In this document: positions 1-7,532 of the stretch, piece after piece
Layout of the letters: every line of letters begins with the position of its first letter
Numbering within the stretch: the stretch's first letter is position 1
Assembly: GCF_025060375.1 (NCBI RefSeq)
Contig: NZ_JANXCG010000015.1
Location: 1 to 64,000, forward strand
Direction of reading: 5' to 3'
Source of the DNA: Meiothermus sp.
GTDB lineage: Bacteria > Deinococcota > Deinococci > Deinococcales > Thermaceae
Length of the DNA stretch: 64,000 nt
Made by a program: the position numbers and the translations under genes
Notes under the pieces: model-generated
What the model saw: only the letters and a program-made list of their open reading frames with translations
The model's database searches: none
What the model was told of the DNA's origin: nothing

Positions 1-150
1 CTCGTCGCGCGGGGCGCCCAGGGCCTGAAGAACCTCCCATGGGCCCATCCGCACCGCCCCGGTGCCCAGGGCCAAAACGCCCAGGGTCAGTAGGGCCAGG
101 GCCAGCAGGGGAATCAGGGCGGGTTTGGGAAGGGCGGGGCGGCCTAGCAT
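1..150 (-). CDS. FecCD-family iron ABC transporter permease, N-terminal fragment
   Basis: Only the first 50 codons lie in the window; the gene runs off the left edge and is absent from the ORF track. Translation from the ATG at 150 gives a short basic start, a hydrophobic helix (LIPLLALALLTLGVLALGTG) and then MGPWEVLQAL, the usual first helix and loop of BtuC/FecD/FhuB permeases. Known role of the family: the membrane pore of metal-chelate importers. It lies 137 bp downstream of the nitroreductase fusion and would pair with the siderophore-type binding protein at 1160-2107. No clear Shine-Dalgarno sequence precedes the ATG. Confidence 0.75.
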   Translation of the reverse strand, partial: MLGRPALPKPALIPLLALALLTLGVLALGTGAVRMGPWEVLQALGAPRDE

Positions 151-172
151 GAGTATTTCAATCAACTTACTC
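151..172 (-). promoter_or_regulatory. candidate inverted repeat abutting permease start
   Basis: GAGTA and TACTC arms are separated by 12 bp immediately upstream of the permease ATG, inside a 137-bp AT-rich gap (151-287) that contrasts with the 4-bp overlaps elsewhere in the operon. A second loose repeat, GCGATAA/TTATTGC, lies further up the gap. An internal promoter or operator is possible. I saw no convincing -35/-10 pair. Confidence 0.2.
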
Positions 173-287
173 GGGTTTGAAGTCTATCCCTCATGAATAA
201 GTCTCGTAGCTTCGAGGTTCTTATCTTGCATATTCCTAGCGATAAACTAAAGATTATTGCCCGGATTTGCCTCCCCGCTTTCCCGCT

Positions 288-1163
288 TCAGACCTCTTCC
301 CAGCGCACCAGGCTCTCCAGGCTGGGGTATTTGCGCGGGGCCAGGGCCCGCTTGGCGAAGCCCATGTAGAAAAGCCCCAGCAGCCGGTCGGGGGGCTCGG
401 CCCAGCCGAAGTAGGCCGCCAGGTCGGGGTGGGTGGCCACCGGGCCGCTGGCCCAAAGCCCCCCCAGGCCCTGGGCTGCGGCCATCAGGTGCAGGTTCTG
501 CACCGCCATGCTCACCGCAGCCAGCTCCTCCCATTCCGGCATGGGCCGCTCCCGGCGGGGCTGCATCCCGATGGCGATCCAGACCGGGGCTCCAAAGATG
601 AGCTTGCGGTAGCTCTCCAGCCAGCGTGGCTCATAGCCCGGCAGGGCCTTGGGGAACACCTCCTGCACCTTAGCCCATAGCCTTCCCTTGGCCTCGGGGC
701 CGGTAATGACCACAAAGCGGAAGGGGTGGGTGCGCCCGTTGTTGGGGGCGTAGCGGGCCGCATCCAGGCAGCGCTCGATGAGGGCACGGGGTACGGGGTC
801 GGGCCTCAGGGCCTGCACCCCGTAGCTGCGCCGCCCCCGGATGATGGCCTCGAGGGCATCCGCATCAAAACTGGGGTAGGGCCGGTGGGGCAGCCTGGGC
901 TGGCTCATCAGCGCCACCAGCATCTCCCGCAGGTGCAGGGCATCCCTGGCGGGCTCAGCAAAGCGGTGCTCAAAGCGTGCGCTCTGCTCGCCGTCCCAGA
1001 CCAGGGCGGTAAAGCCCTCGGGGCTGAGCTCCGTCATCTCGGCCCCCTCGGCCCACTCCGGGCCGCCCAGGGCCTTGATGGTGGCCAGAAGCTCCTCGGC
1101 GTGGTCGTCGTTGATGTGCTCGAGGTAGGCCGAAAGCCGCTCGGGGGTCAGGTCGGTAGTCAC
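288..1163 (-). CDS. DUF2470 heme-utilisation domain fused to nitroreductase
   Basis: 291 residues. Residues 1-85 resemble the DUF2470/HugZ C-terminal domain (YLEHINDDHAEELL, then AEMTELSPEGF), which in HugZ-type proteins helps bind heme. Residues 95-291 are an FMN nitroreductase: RRSYGVQAL, APNNGRTHPFRFVV and a WASG..ATHP C-terminal part. The fusion suggests a flavin-dependent reductase acting on heme, a heme breakdown product or chelated iron; this is inference. It starts with GTG overlapping the stop of the binding-protein gene (GTGA), so it is translationally coupled to it. A shorter nitroreductase paralogue without the DUF2470 part sits at 7529-8104 in the same operon. Confidence 0.8.
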   Translation of the reverse strand: MTTDLTPERLSAYLEHINDDHAEELLATIKALGGPEWAEGAEMTELSPEGFTALVWDGEQSARFEHRFAEPARDALHLREMLVALMSQPRLPHRPYPSFDADALEAIIRGRRSYGVQALRPDPVPRALIERCLDAARYAPNNGRTHPFRFVVITGPEAKGRLWAKVQEVFPKALPGYEPRWLESYRKLIFGAPVWIAIGMQPRRERPMPEWEELAAVSMAVQNLHLMAAAQGLGGLWASGPVATHPDLAAYFGWAEPPDRLLGLFYMGFAKRALAPRKYPSLESLVRWEEV

Positions 1164-2107
1164 TTCACCTTCTCCAGAATCAACCGGGTCAGCTCGCTCA
1201 CGTTGCGCAGGCTCACCAGCGGGCCGCTGTAGGGGCTGAAGGGCTCGGGAGTGTAGAGGATGGCCTGATCCTTGAGCTTCTGCCCTACCGGGCTACTGAA
1301 GAAGGCCTTGGAGCCGTCGTACTGGCCGCCGGGCGGGAAGACCACCACCAGGGTCTCCTTGTCCAGGCTGATCAGGGCCTCGTCGCTGATCTGGGCCCCC
1401 ACATTCAGGGTGACGTCTTTAGGGGTGTAGCCGTCCTTGAAGCCCATGGCCCTGAGGTCGGGGATCAGCCGCACGTTGGTGTAGACCCAGTTGGCCCCTC
1501 CGGCGAAGGGGGCTACCACAATCACCTTGGGGTACTTTTGGAAGACCCCCGCATTCCTCAGGCGGGCCTGGGCGGCCTGATAAGCCCCCCGCACCTGGCC
1601 GATGATGCGCTCGGCCTCGGTGCTCTTGCCGAAGATGCGCCCCAGGTCGCGCAGACCCCGCTCCCAGAAGCCCTTGCCGCCTTCCTCATAGCCCAAGGTG
1701 GGGGCGATCTGGCTCAGCTTGTCGTAGTGTTTGTTGCCCTTCCAGGTGAGCCGCACGATCAGGTCGGGCTTTAGGGTCAGCAGGGTTTCCAGATTGGGCT
1801 CCATCCAGGTGCCGATGTAGGTAGGATTGTTGAGCTTAGCCCGGGCTAGAAAGCCTTTCTGCAATACCTCAGGCTTGATATGGCCTCCGCTGATATCGGC
1901 AGGGGTCAGGTAGGCGCTGGCCAGCCCCACGATGCGGTCACCTACCCCCAAAGCAGCCAACCAGCCCAGGGCCTCTTCGTCCATCACCACCACCCGCTTG
2001 GGGTTGAGGGGCACGCGGCTGGTGCCCTCATCGTGCTCGATGGTAAGGGTCTGGGCCAGGGCAAAGCCTGAGAGGACGATTGCGACAAGAAGGTTCTTAA
2101 GGTTCAT
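1160..2107 (-). CDS. iron-siderophore ABC transporter substrate-binding protein
   Basis: 315 residues with a Sec signal peptide ending near FALAQ, then the FepB/CeuE-type start TIEHDEGTSRVPLNPKRVVV and the two-lobe metal-chelate receptor layout (WLAALGVGDRIVG; LLTLKPDLIVRL). The family captures ferric siderophores or similar chelates outside the membrane and hands them to FecCD permeases. The partner permease is probably the truncated gene at the window edge. Its ATG overlaps the ferritin stop by 4 bp and has a strong AAAGGAG 7 nt upstream. The ligand cannot be told from sequence. Confidence 0.85.
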   Translation of the reverse strand: MNLKNLLVAIVLSGFALAQTLTIEHDEGTSRVPLNPKRVVVMDEEALGWLAALGVGDRIVGLASAYLTPADISGGHIKPEVLQKGFLARAKLNNPTYIGTWMEPNLETLLTLKPDLIVRLTWKGNKHYDKLSQIAPTLGYEEGGKGFWERGLRDLGRIFGKSTEAERIIGQVRGAYQAAQARLRNAGVFQKYPKVIVVAPFAGGANWVYTNVRLIPDLRAMGFKDGYTPKDVTLNVGAQISDEALISLDKETLVVVFPPGGQYDGSKAFFSSPVGQKLKDQAILYTPEPFSPYSGPLVSLRNVSELTRLILEKVK

Positions 2108-2586
2108 TTCTCTTCTCCTTTGCTCAAAAGGCTCTCAGCCAAAAACGGGTTGAGGCCGCTTTCCAACAGGGCTACCAGGCGGCCAAACTGGCTTTCTTCC
2201 TCGATCTGCTCCTCTAAGTACCACTGCAAGAACTGGTAGGTGGTGTGGTCTTTTTCCTCCAGGGCGGCCTGGGCCATGGCCTGGAAGTCGCGGGTGACCT
2301 TCTGCTCGTAGGCCAGGGCGGTCTGGGTGGCCTCGAGCAGGCTGGCGTACTCGCTTTTCACCTCCGGCAGGGCAGCGAGCTTGACCGGGGCGCCCACCTC
2401 AACCAGGAAGCGAAAAATCTTCAGGGCGTGTTCGCGTTCTTCCTCGGACTGGCGCTCAAAAAAGGCCTGCCAGCCCTCCAGGTTCTGTGACCCAGCGTAG
2501 GCCGCCATCCCCAGGTACTGCTGGCTGGCGGTGAGCTCGCGGGTGAGCTGCTCGTTGAGCATCTGCTGTAGGGTTTGGCTAATCAT
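2104..2586 (-). CDS. ftnA: non-heme ferritin
   Basis: 160 residues, the normal length for bacterial ferritin. The four-helix bundle carries ferroxidase ligands: a Glu in LTRELTASQQYL, the E..EREH cluster in SEEEREHALKIF, a Glu near residue 94 and Q127-type residues in YLEEQIEEESQFG. It stores iron as a ferric mineral in the cytoplasm. AAAGGAGGT stands 6 nt before the ATG, giving it one of the strongest ribosome sites in the operon, as expected for an abundant storage protein. It sits between the FTR1 permease and the siderophore-binding protein. Confidence 0.9.
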   Translation of the reverse strand: MISQTLQQMLNEQLTRELTASQQYLGMAAYAGSQNLEGWQAFFERQSEEEREHALKIFRFLVEVGAPVKLAALPEVKSEYASLLEATQTALAYEQKVTRDFQAMAQAALEEKDHTTYQFLQWYLEEQIEEESQFGRLVALLESGLNPFLAESLLSKGEEK

Positions 2587-2598
2587 GGGAAACCTCCT

Positions 2599-4818
2599 TT
2601 AGGTATGGCGAAGGTTGTTGGGCAGTGCCCGGCGCTTGAGTCCTTCGGCCAGGAAGTAGCTGCCCAGCACCGCAACCACAGCGAGCACTTGCAAGCCCAG
2701 GCCCTCCCAGGTGGGGTAAAGCCCGAGCCACATCCCCGCCCAGTAAGGAAGGGCCAGCCCCCCGATGGGGTGCACGGGCAGCCAGCCCACCACCTGCCAG
2801 ACGTGCGCGGTGGTGCCCACCATGGTGAAAAGCACCAGCAAGAGCAGCACACCGGTGGCGATGAGCATTCGCTTGTAGGGCAGCTTGGCCTGCAAAGCAA
2901 AGACCCCGAGGCCCACCCCCACGGTGGCCAGCAGGCCCAGCCCGATGCCCAGGAGCACCGGGGCCAGGCTGGACTGGAGCACCAAGGACTGCAAGAAGAG
3001 CACCGTCTCGAAGCCCTCGCGGTAGACGCTCACAAAGCCCAGGCTGAGGAGCCCCAGATACTGCCCGGTCTCGGCCCGCAGGAGGCGCTGTTTTTGCTGG
3101 TGGAAGCCGGCCAGGTGATCCGTCCAGTAGACCTGGTGGAAGAACCAGTTCATGATCAAGAGCAGCACCGCAATGGCCAGCAAGGAGACCACCGCCTCGA
3201 GCCGCTCGCCGTAGCGGGCGAACTGGGTCAAAAGCCCCCGCATGGCAAACCAGGTCAGCACCGTCACCCCAAAAGCCAGCAAGGCCCCCTGCCACAGCGG
3301 GCGGCGGAAGCGGCGCACCTCGGGGCGCTTCAAGCTCCCCAAAAGGGCGGCCAGGATCAGCACCGCCTCGAGCCCCTCGCGGAAGACGATGACCGCGGCG
3401 TTGGCCAGGGTGGCGGCGGGGGCGCTTTGGGTCGAGAGGAAGCCGCTGGCCTCGTGCAGCTTGGCCTCCAGCCGCCGCCGGGTCTCGCGCACCTCGCTGG
3501 GCGGGGCCTTCTGCCGGATTAGGCGGGCCAGGCCATCCGGCCCATTCCAGAACAGGTCCTCAATCTCCAGGGCCAGGGCCGGGGCGAAGACCCTGAGCCG
3601 GGCCTCGGGCCCCGACTCCAAGAGGGCGTAGGCGTCCATGCGCGCGGTCTCGGCCAGGTCGTAGCGGCCCTGGGCCACCGCGTTTTCCAGGGCCTTGAGC
3701 TGCTGACGGATCACCTCCAGGTCACCCGCGGGGTCGGCCCGGCGCCACTCGGCGGGCAGAAGGGCCTCGAGCTCTTGACGCAGGGCCCTCACCCCTTCCT
3801 CCAGGGCCTGGGCGCTGGGGGGGTTGTCCCCCTGGCGGGCGGCTTGCAGCCCCTGCTCGAGCCCTTTGAAGCCCTGACGAACCCCCTCCACCTTGGCCGC
3901 CGGGAACATCGGCTCTAAAGCGCTCCAGGCCGCACGGGCGCTTTCCAAAAAGGCCGTGGCCTCCTCAATCTCCAAGGACTTGGTGACCCGCACCGCCCCC
4001 GCCGGGCCCACCACCCCCCGGCCGTACTCCACGGCTACCAGGTCCAAAAAGCGCAGGGTCTGGTTGGCCCGCCGGGCCCGCTCGCGGGGGGAGAGGGGGG
4101 CCGCCTGGAAGCCGGAGAGGGCCTCCCGGATGGCCCCAAGCGGGCCCGACGCCAGGGCCTGGCGGGCCTCGGCCAGCCTGGCCGCCCCCCGGGCTTCCCG
4201 GTAGGCCGGGGCCAGAATCTCAAAGTAGCCCTGGGCCAGGGCCCGCTGCTCGGCGGCCCGGACGGGCTGGCCCTGGGACTGGGCCTCCTCGAGGTCGCGC
4301 AACGCGGCCTCCAGCCGGGCCTGGTAGGCCCCCAGCAGGTCGGCCCGCACCGCCAGGAGGGCCTCCTCGGGCTTTAGGCGGCCCTGGCGCAGCTCCTCCA
4401 GGGCCAAGGTGGCCTCGGCCTCGGGTGCGGCGTAGCGGGTGGCAGGCCGGTACTCGCGCAACAGGGCCCAGCCCCGGGCCGCCGCGAGGTCCCCGGAGCG
4501 CACCGCCTCCTCCAGCCTTAGGTAGCCCTGGCGCAGGAGGTCGGTCCACAGGCGGGCCCGTGCCCTCGCAAAAGCCGCCTCGTCCCGCGCGCCGAGGGCC
4601 TCCTCGAGGGGCTTCAGGTCTACGGTTAGCCCGGCTTTGGCCAAAGCCGCCGCCTCCGCCTGGGCGGCTTGGAGCAGCCCAGCCGCCGCCTGAGGGTCGA
4701 AGGCCAGCTCGAGCTGGGCCTCCACCAGCCTGGCCCTAAGCCCCTCGGCCCGCTCGGCAGGGGTGGGCTGGGCCAGCACCAGCCCAAGCCCCAATAAAAG
4801 CCCCACCCAGCGCCTCAT
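2599..4818 (-). CDS. FTR1/EfeU-family iron permease with long helical N-terminal domain
   Basis: 739 residues. A signal peptide (LLLGLGLVLAQP) is followed by about 440 residues of Ala/Leu/Glu-rich helix, presumably outside the membrane, then the FTR1 permease core from about residue 465 to the end. Both iron-binding REGxE signatures are present: REGLEAVLILAALLG and YREGFETVLFLQSL. The family moves ferric iron after oxidation of ferrous iron by a partner (EfeO/EfeB or copper oxidase). The N-terminal part may replace some of EfeO. The ATG overlaps the EfeO-like gene by 4 bp (ATGA), so the two are coupled. No EfeB peroxidase is seen nearby. Confidence 0.88.
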   Translation of the reverse strand: MRRWVGLLLGLGLVLAQPTPAERAEGLRARLVEAQLELAFDPQAAAGLLQAAQAEAAALAKAGLTVDLKPLEEALGARDEAAFARARARLWTDLLRQGYLRLEEAVRSGDLAAARGWALLREYRPATRYAAPEAEATLALEELRQGRLKPEEALLAVRADLLGAYQARLEAALRDLEEAQSQGQPVRAAEQRALAQGYFEILAPAYREARGAARLAEARQALASGPLGAIREALSGFQAAPLSPRERARRANQTLRFLDLVAVEYGRGVVGPAGAVRVTKSLEIEEATAFLESARAAWSALEPMFPAAKVEGVRQGFKGLEQGLQAARQGDNPPSAQALEEGVRALRQELEALLPAEWRRADPAGDLEVIRQQLKALENAVAQGRYDLAETARMDAYALLESGPEARLRVFAPALALEIEDLFWNGPDGLARLIRQKAPPSEVRETRRRLEAKLHEASGFLSTQSAPAATLANAAVIVFREGLEAVLILAALLGSLKRPEVRRFRRPLWQGALLAFGVTVLTWFAMRGLLTQFARYGERLEAVVSLLAIAVLLLIMNWFFHQVYWTDHLAGFHQQKQRLLRAETGQYLGLLSLGFVSVYREGFETVLFLQSLVLQSSLAPVLLGIGLGLLATVGVGLGVFALQAKLPYKRMLIATGVLLLLVLFTMVGTTAHVWQVVGWLPVHPIGGLALPYWAGMWLGLYPTWEGLGLQVLAVVAVLGSYFLAEGLKRRALPNNLRHT

Positions 4819-5837
4819 TGGCCCACCTTAAGGCCCAGCAGGGCCGCAGCCTGGGCCAGCTTGCCGGTGACGGCGGTGGCCCGGTTGTCGGTCTCCTTGT
4901 AGATGAGCTCGGCCTGCTCCAGGCTGAAGCGGCGCACCTTTTCCTGGGCCACCAGCCGCTCGGCGTAGGCCTTGAGGCCCGAGAGCCCCTCGGTGATCTG
5001 GCGATCCAGGGCGGGGTTTTTGGCCCGAACCAGGCTCGAGACCCCCGCATAGAGCGCCTGCCAGGAGCGGATGTTGTTCACCAGGTCGTCCAGCGAGGAG
5101 ATCACGTTGAAGTCGCGGCGGGTGGCCTTCTCGCCCAGCACGAAGCGGGAGGTCTTCCACCGGGCCACGAAGACCGAAGCGGCGGTGGGCACGTTGGCCA
5201 CCAGCGCCCCAAAAACGTCGCTGGGGGTCGGCTTCCACCCCCGGGCCGCCGCCAAAAGCCCCCCGGTCAGCTCGTCGAGCTTGGCCGCCCCCGCCTTGAG
5301 CACATGGGCGTCGGGCAGGTAGTCGCCAAAGCCCAGCTTGCCGTCGCCATCCACGTCAAAGCGCACCCCGCTGCTAAAGGCCCGCTCGGTACCCCAGAGG
5401 GTGCCCTCCAGCACCCCAAAGGCGTTGCCGGGGCGCCTGAGCACCCGGCCATCCTCCAGCTTGAGGTCGAAGGTGACCACCGCGTCGCCCCCCTCGGCGG
5501 CGGAGGCCCCGGCGTCCAGGTTCAGGTCGAAGTCGGCGAGCGACTCCACCCCCGCCACAATCCCCTCCACGCTCTCGTAGATGGGGCTGGCCTTCACCCA
5601 GGCCGCCCTGGCCGCTTGCAGGCTCTGGCGCAGCGGACCGGGCTGGGTCTGGGCCAGCCGTCGGTAGTCGAAGCCGGCCTTCTGGGCCAGGGCAAAGTAG
5701 TCCTGGCTGGCCTTGACCAAGGCTGCGGTAGCGGCTTTTTGCTGCTCCACCCGCTCAATCAGGTAGCCCTTGACCGCTTCGATTCCCTGGGCCTGGGCCA
5801 GGCCCAGCAGGACAAGGAGCACCACCCACCGGCCCAT
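4815..5837 (-). CDS. EfeO/imelysin-like periplasmic iron-uptake protein
   Basis: 340 residues with a signal peptide (LLVLLGLAQAQ) and an imelysin (M75-type) helical fold. FGVLEGTLWGTE at about 140-151 matches the place of the family HxxE..LWG motif, but the His is replaced by Gly. Right after it lies DVDGDGKLGFGD (161-172), a clear EF-hand-like calcium loop that I do not know from EfeO. It is expected to bind iron or another cation for the FTR1 permease encoded just downstream, with which it overlaps by 4 bp. Family placement is fairly sure; loss of the His makes the exact chemistry uncertain. Confidence 0.72.
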   Translation of the reverse strand: MGRWVVLLVLLGLAQAQGIEAVKGYLIERVEQQKAATAALVKASQDYFALAQKAGFDYRRLAQTQPGPLRQSLQAARAAWVKASPIYESVEGIVAGVESLADFDLNLDAGASAAEGGDAVVTFDLKLEDGRVLRRPGNAFGVLEGTLWGTERAFSSGVRFDVDGDGKLGFGDYLPDAHVLKAGAAKLDELTGGLLAAARGWKPTPSDVFGALVANVPTAASVFVARWKTSRFVLGEKATRRDFNVISSLDDLVNNIRSWQALYAGVSSLVRAKNPALDRQITEGLSGLKAYAERLVAQEKVRRFSLEQAELIYKETDNRATAVTGKLAQAAALLGLKVGQ

Positions 5838-5840
5838 TCC

Positions 5841-6500
5841 TCACCGCTCCTCAACCAGCACAAAGGCCAGCCCGAAGTTCTCAGCCCGGTGGCTGTACTG
5901 CCCCGAGAGGAAGAGGGTGTAGCTTTTTCCGCTCTCGAGGCGCAGCGAAGGCAGGGGAATGCCTCGGGTGGTATCCCCTGTTGCGAAAAGCACCAGGGAT
6001 AAGCCACCCGCCCCTAGCCCCTGGTAAGCCCCAGCCTGGCCGAAGGAGAGGTTCTGGGCCACCAGGCTGCCCGAGCCTCCACCCACCCGCACATCCACCG
6101 CAGGGAATCCCGGCACGGCGTGCACCAACCTAAGGCTGGCCTGGCCGCCGGCAGGGCTGGCGGCAGCATCCTCCAGCAGGATGCCCCTAAGCTGGGCCAG
6201 CAATCCGGTAGCGGCCAGGGTGTAGCGCTTGCCCGCCTCAATCCGCAGCCGGGCCTCCATAACGCGGGGCTCGGTTTTTCCCGTCGGCACCAGCCAGACC
6301 GTGACCTCTCCGGCGGGCAGGCTCTGGTAGTCCGAAACCGCTTTGAAGGCCAGCTTGCTCAGAACCTCGAGCCTGCTGCCATTTACCCACACATCCACCT
6401 CGGGGGCGTCGGGGGAAAGGTGGGCCACCCGAAGTCCTGCGTTTTGTCCCAGGGCTAAGCCAGCCAGAAGCGTAAGGAAAAACCCAAAAATCTTCTTCAC
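5841..6500 (-). CDS. secreted DUF4397 domain protein
   Basis: 219 residues. A signal peptide (FFLTLLAGLALGQ) precedes two tandem DUF4397-like units, each opening with LRVAHLSPDAPEVDVWVNG or LRLVHAVPGFPAVDVRVGG. The fold is expected to be extracellular beta-sandwich; no enzymatic motif is visible. It starts with GTG overlapping the flavodoxin stop (GTGA), with GGAGGT 6 nt upstream. Lying between flavodoxin and the EfeO-like gene, it could be a surface component of iron uptake, but this rests on position only. Confidence 0.75.
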   Translation of the reverse strand: MKKIFGFFLTLLAGLALGQNAGLRVAHLSPDAPEVDVWVNGSRLEVLSKLAFKAVSDYQSLPAGEVTVWLVPTGKTEPRVMEARLRIEAGKRYTLAATGLLAQLRGILLEDAAASPAGGQASLRLVHAVPGFPAVDVRVGGGSGSLVAQNLSFGQAGAYQGLGAGGLSLVLFATGDTTRGIPLPSLRLESGKSYTLFLSGQYSHRAENFGLAFVLVEER

Positions 6501-7048
6501 GCCAAACCTCCTTCTAACCTCGCAAGCTGTGGCAGGGCCATTTCTTCCAAAAGCTGTTTCACCCAGGCCTGGATGCGCGGGGTGGAAAGTTCAGGCTGGT
6601 TGTCGTAGTCCAGCGCAAGCCCTACAAACTGGCCGTTCTCCACGGCCAGGCTTTGCGAGTGAAAGTAGCCGTCGGTGGAAGTGAAGCCCACCAGTTCGCC
6701 ACCGGCCTCGCGCACTGCTTGCGCCAAAATGGCCAGGGCATCCTGAAAGCTGTCGGGGTAGCTCGACTGATCGCCTACCCCAAAAAGGGCCACCCTTTTC
6801 CCCTTTAGCGAGACCTTGCCCAATTCCTCCAGGCAGCGAGCCCAGTCGTCCTGTAGCTCACCGATGTTCCAGGTCGAGACCCCCAGCAGCAGCGCATCAC
6901 ACTCCCCCAACCGCTGTAGTCCTCGGTCAGCCACGTCGTGCAGCCAGATTTCGCCCGCAATATGCTTTCTCATCTCTTCGGCAATCTCGAAAGCTGCGTC
7001 GCGCGTATTGCCGTAAGTGGAGCCAAAGAAAATTCCCAGCCTGAACAC
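6497..7048 (-). CDS. flavodoxin
   Basis: About 183 residues from a GTG at 7048. I prefer this start to the ORF-track ATG at 7081 because flavodoxins begin directly with this strand: VFRLGIFFGSTYGNTRDAA holds the FMN phosphate loop, LGVSTWNIGELQDDW the first isoalloxazine loop, and GVGDQSSYPDSF the second. It carries electrons for cytoplasmic reductases. Flavodoxin usually replaces ferredoxin when iron is short, and here it could feed the nitroreductases or the heme monooxygenase of the same operon. It follows the small Trp-rich ORF by 2 nt. Confidence 0.88.
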   Translation of the reverse strand: MFRLGIFFGSTYGNTRDAAFEIAEEMRKHIAGEIWLHDVADRGLQRLGECDALLLGVSTWNIGELQDDWARCLEELGKVSLKGKRVALFGVGDQSSYPDSFQDALAILAQAVREAGGELVGFTSTDGYFHSQSLAVENGQFVGLALDYDNQPELSTPRIQAWVKQLLEEMALPQLARLEGGLA

Positions 7049-7050
7049 CC

Positions 7051-7182
7051 TTAGTCCACCCCCTCCCAGTCCCAATCCCAACCCAGCCCCAAGCAGGTGG
7101 CCTCTTCAATCGCCAGAGCCCACCAACCCCGCTCGCCCACCACAAAATCCGACCAGAACCAGTAGAACAGACTCCGCCACAT
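7051..7182 (-). CDS. 43-residue tryptophan-rich small protein
   Basis: Missing from the ORF track. An ATG at 7182 opens 43 codons ending in TAA at 7051-7053: it begins MWRSLFYWFWSDFVVGERGW and ends GWDWDWEGVD, with 8 Trp residues. A GAGGCGGGG sequence precedes the ATG. The gene fits exactly between neighbours: 8 nt after the stop of the Cys-motif gene and 2 nt before the flavodoxin GTG. I do not recognise the family. The aromatic start and acidic tail could contact a membrane, heme or flavin. Without it the gap would be the only unexplained one in this part of the operon. Confidence 0.5.
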   Translation of the reverse strand: MWRSLFYWFWSDFVVGERGWWALAIEEATCLGLGWDWDWEGVD

Positions 7183-7190
7183 ACCCCGCC

Positions 7191-7532
7191 TCAGTTGAGG
7201 AACCTGAAAACCTCTGGACTCTTTTTCTCCAATCCCCCCTGTTGCAGTTCGGCCAGGGCGGCCTGAATCATGGTGTGGAGTCCATGCCGCTCCTCAAAGC
7301 TCATCCGCAGGGCCACACTACCCACCCAGAGCACAAAGGGTATTTCCGGTTCCTCTTCCTCCCTCCGCACCGCCTGGGCAACCACCTCCGCCAGCCATCC
7401 GAAGTCCTTCAGGCTCAGGTGGAGGGTAGCCACATCCCAGGAAAGGTGCACAATGCCCCCGTTGCAAGGGCAGCTGTCGATGTAACGAAACTCGCTCAGG
7501 GTGGCCAGTCTGCGCAGGTGCGGGCAGCTCAT
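7191..7532 (-). CDS. conserved Cys-motif protein of unknown function (DUF6686-like)
   Basis: 113 residues from the ATG at 7532, which overlaps the nitroreductase stop as ATGA; the ORF-track GTG is 3 codons upstream. The N-terminal part has CPHLRRLATLSEF, SCPCNGGIVHLSWDVAT and LHLSLKDFGWL. The three Cys residues followed by HL and LHL recall a small domain (DUF6686) known from memory in Bacteroidetes; that link is tentative. The spacing would suit a metal or iron-sulfur site. The C-terminal half ends in a helical region. Placed inside the heme/iron operon, a role in iron handling or regulation is a guess. Confidence 0.55.
   Translation of the reverse strand: MSCPHLRRLATLSEFRYIDSCPCNGGIVHLSWDVATLHLSLKDFGWLAEVVAQAVRREEEEPEIPFVLWVGSVALRMSFEERHGLHTMIQAALAELQQGGLEKKSPEVFRFLN

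Noticed and set aside
2575-3522. 315-residue plus-strand ORF opposite the FTR1 permease
   Set aside because: His/Gln/Pro/Gly-rich translation with no family pattern, exactly antisense to a gene with clear motifs; a GC-rich shadow frame.
4818-6002. 394-residue plus-strand ORF opposite the EfeO-like and DUF4397 genes
   Set aside because: Antisense to two well-supported genes and spans their junction; composition typical of a shadow.
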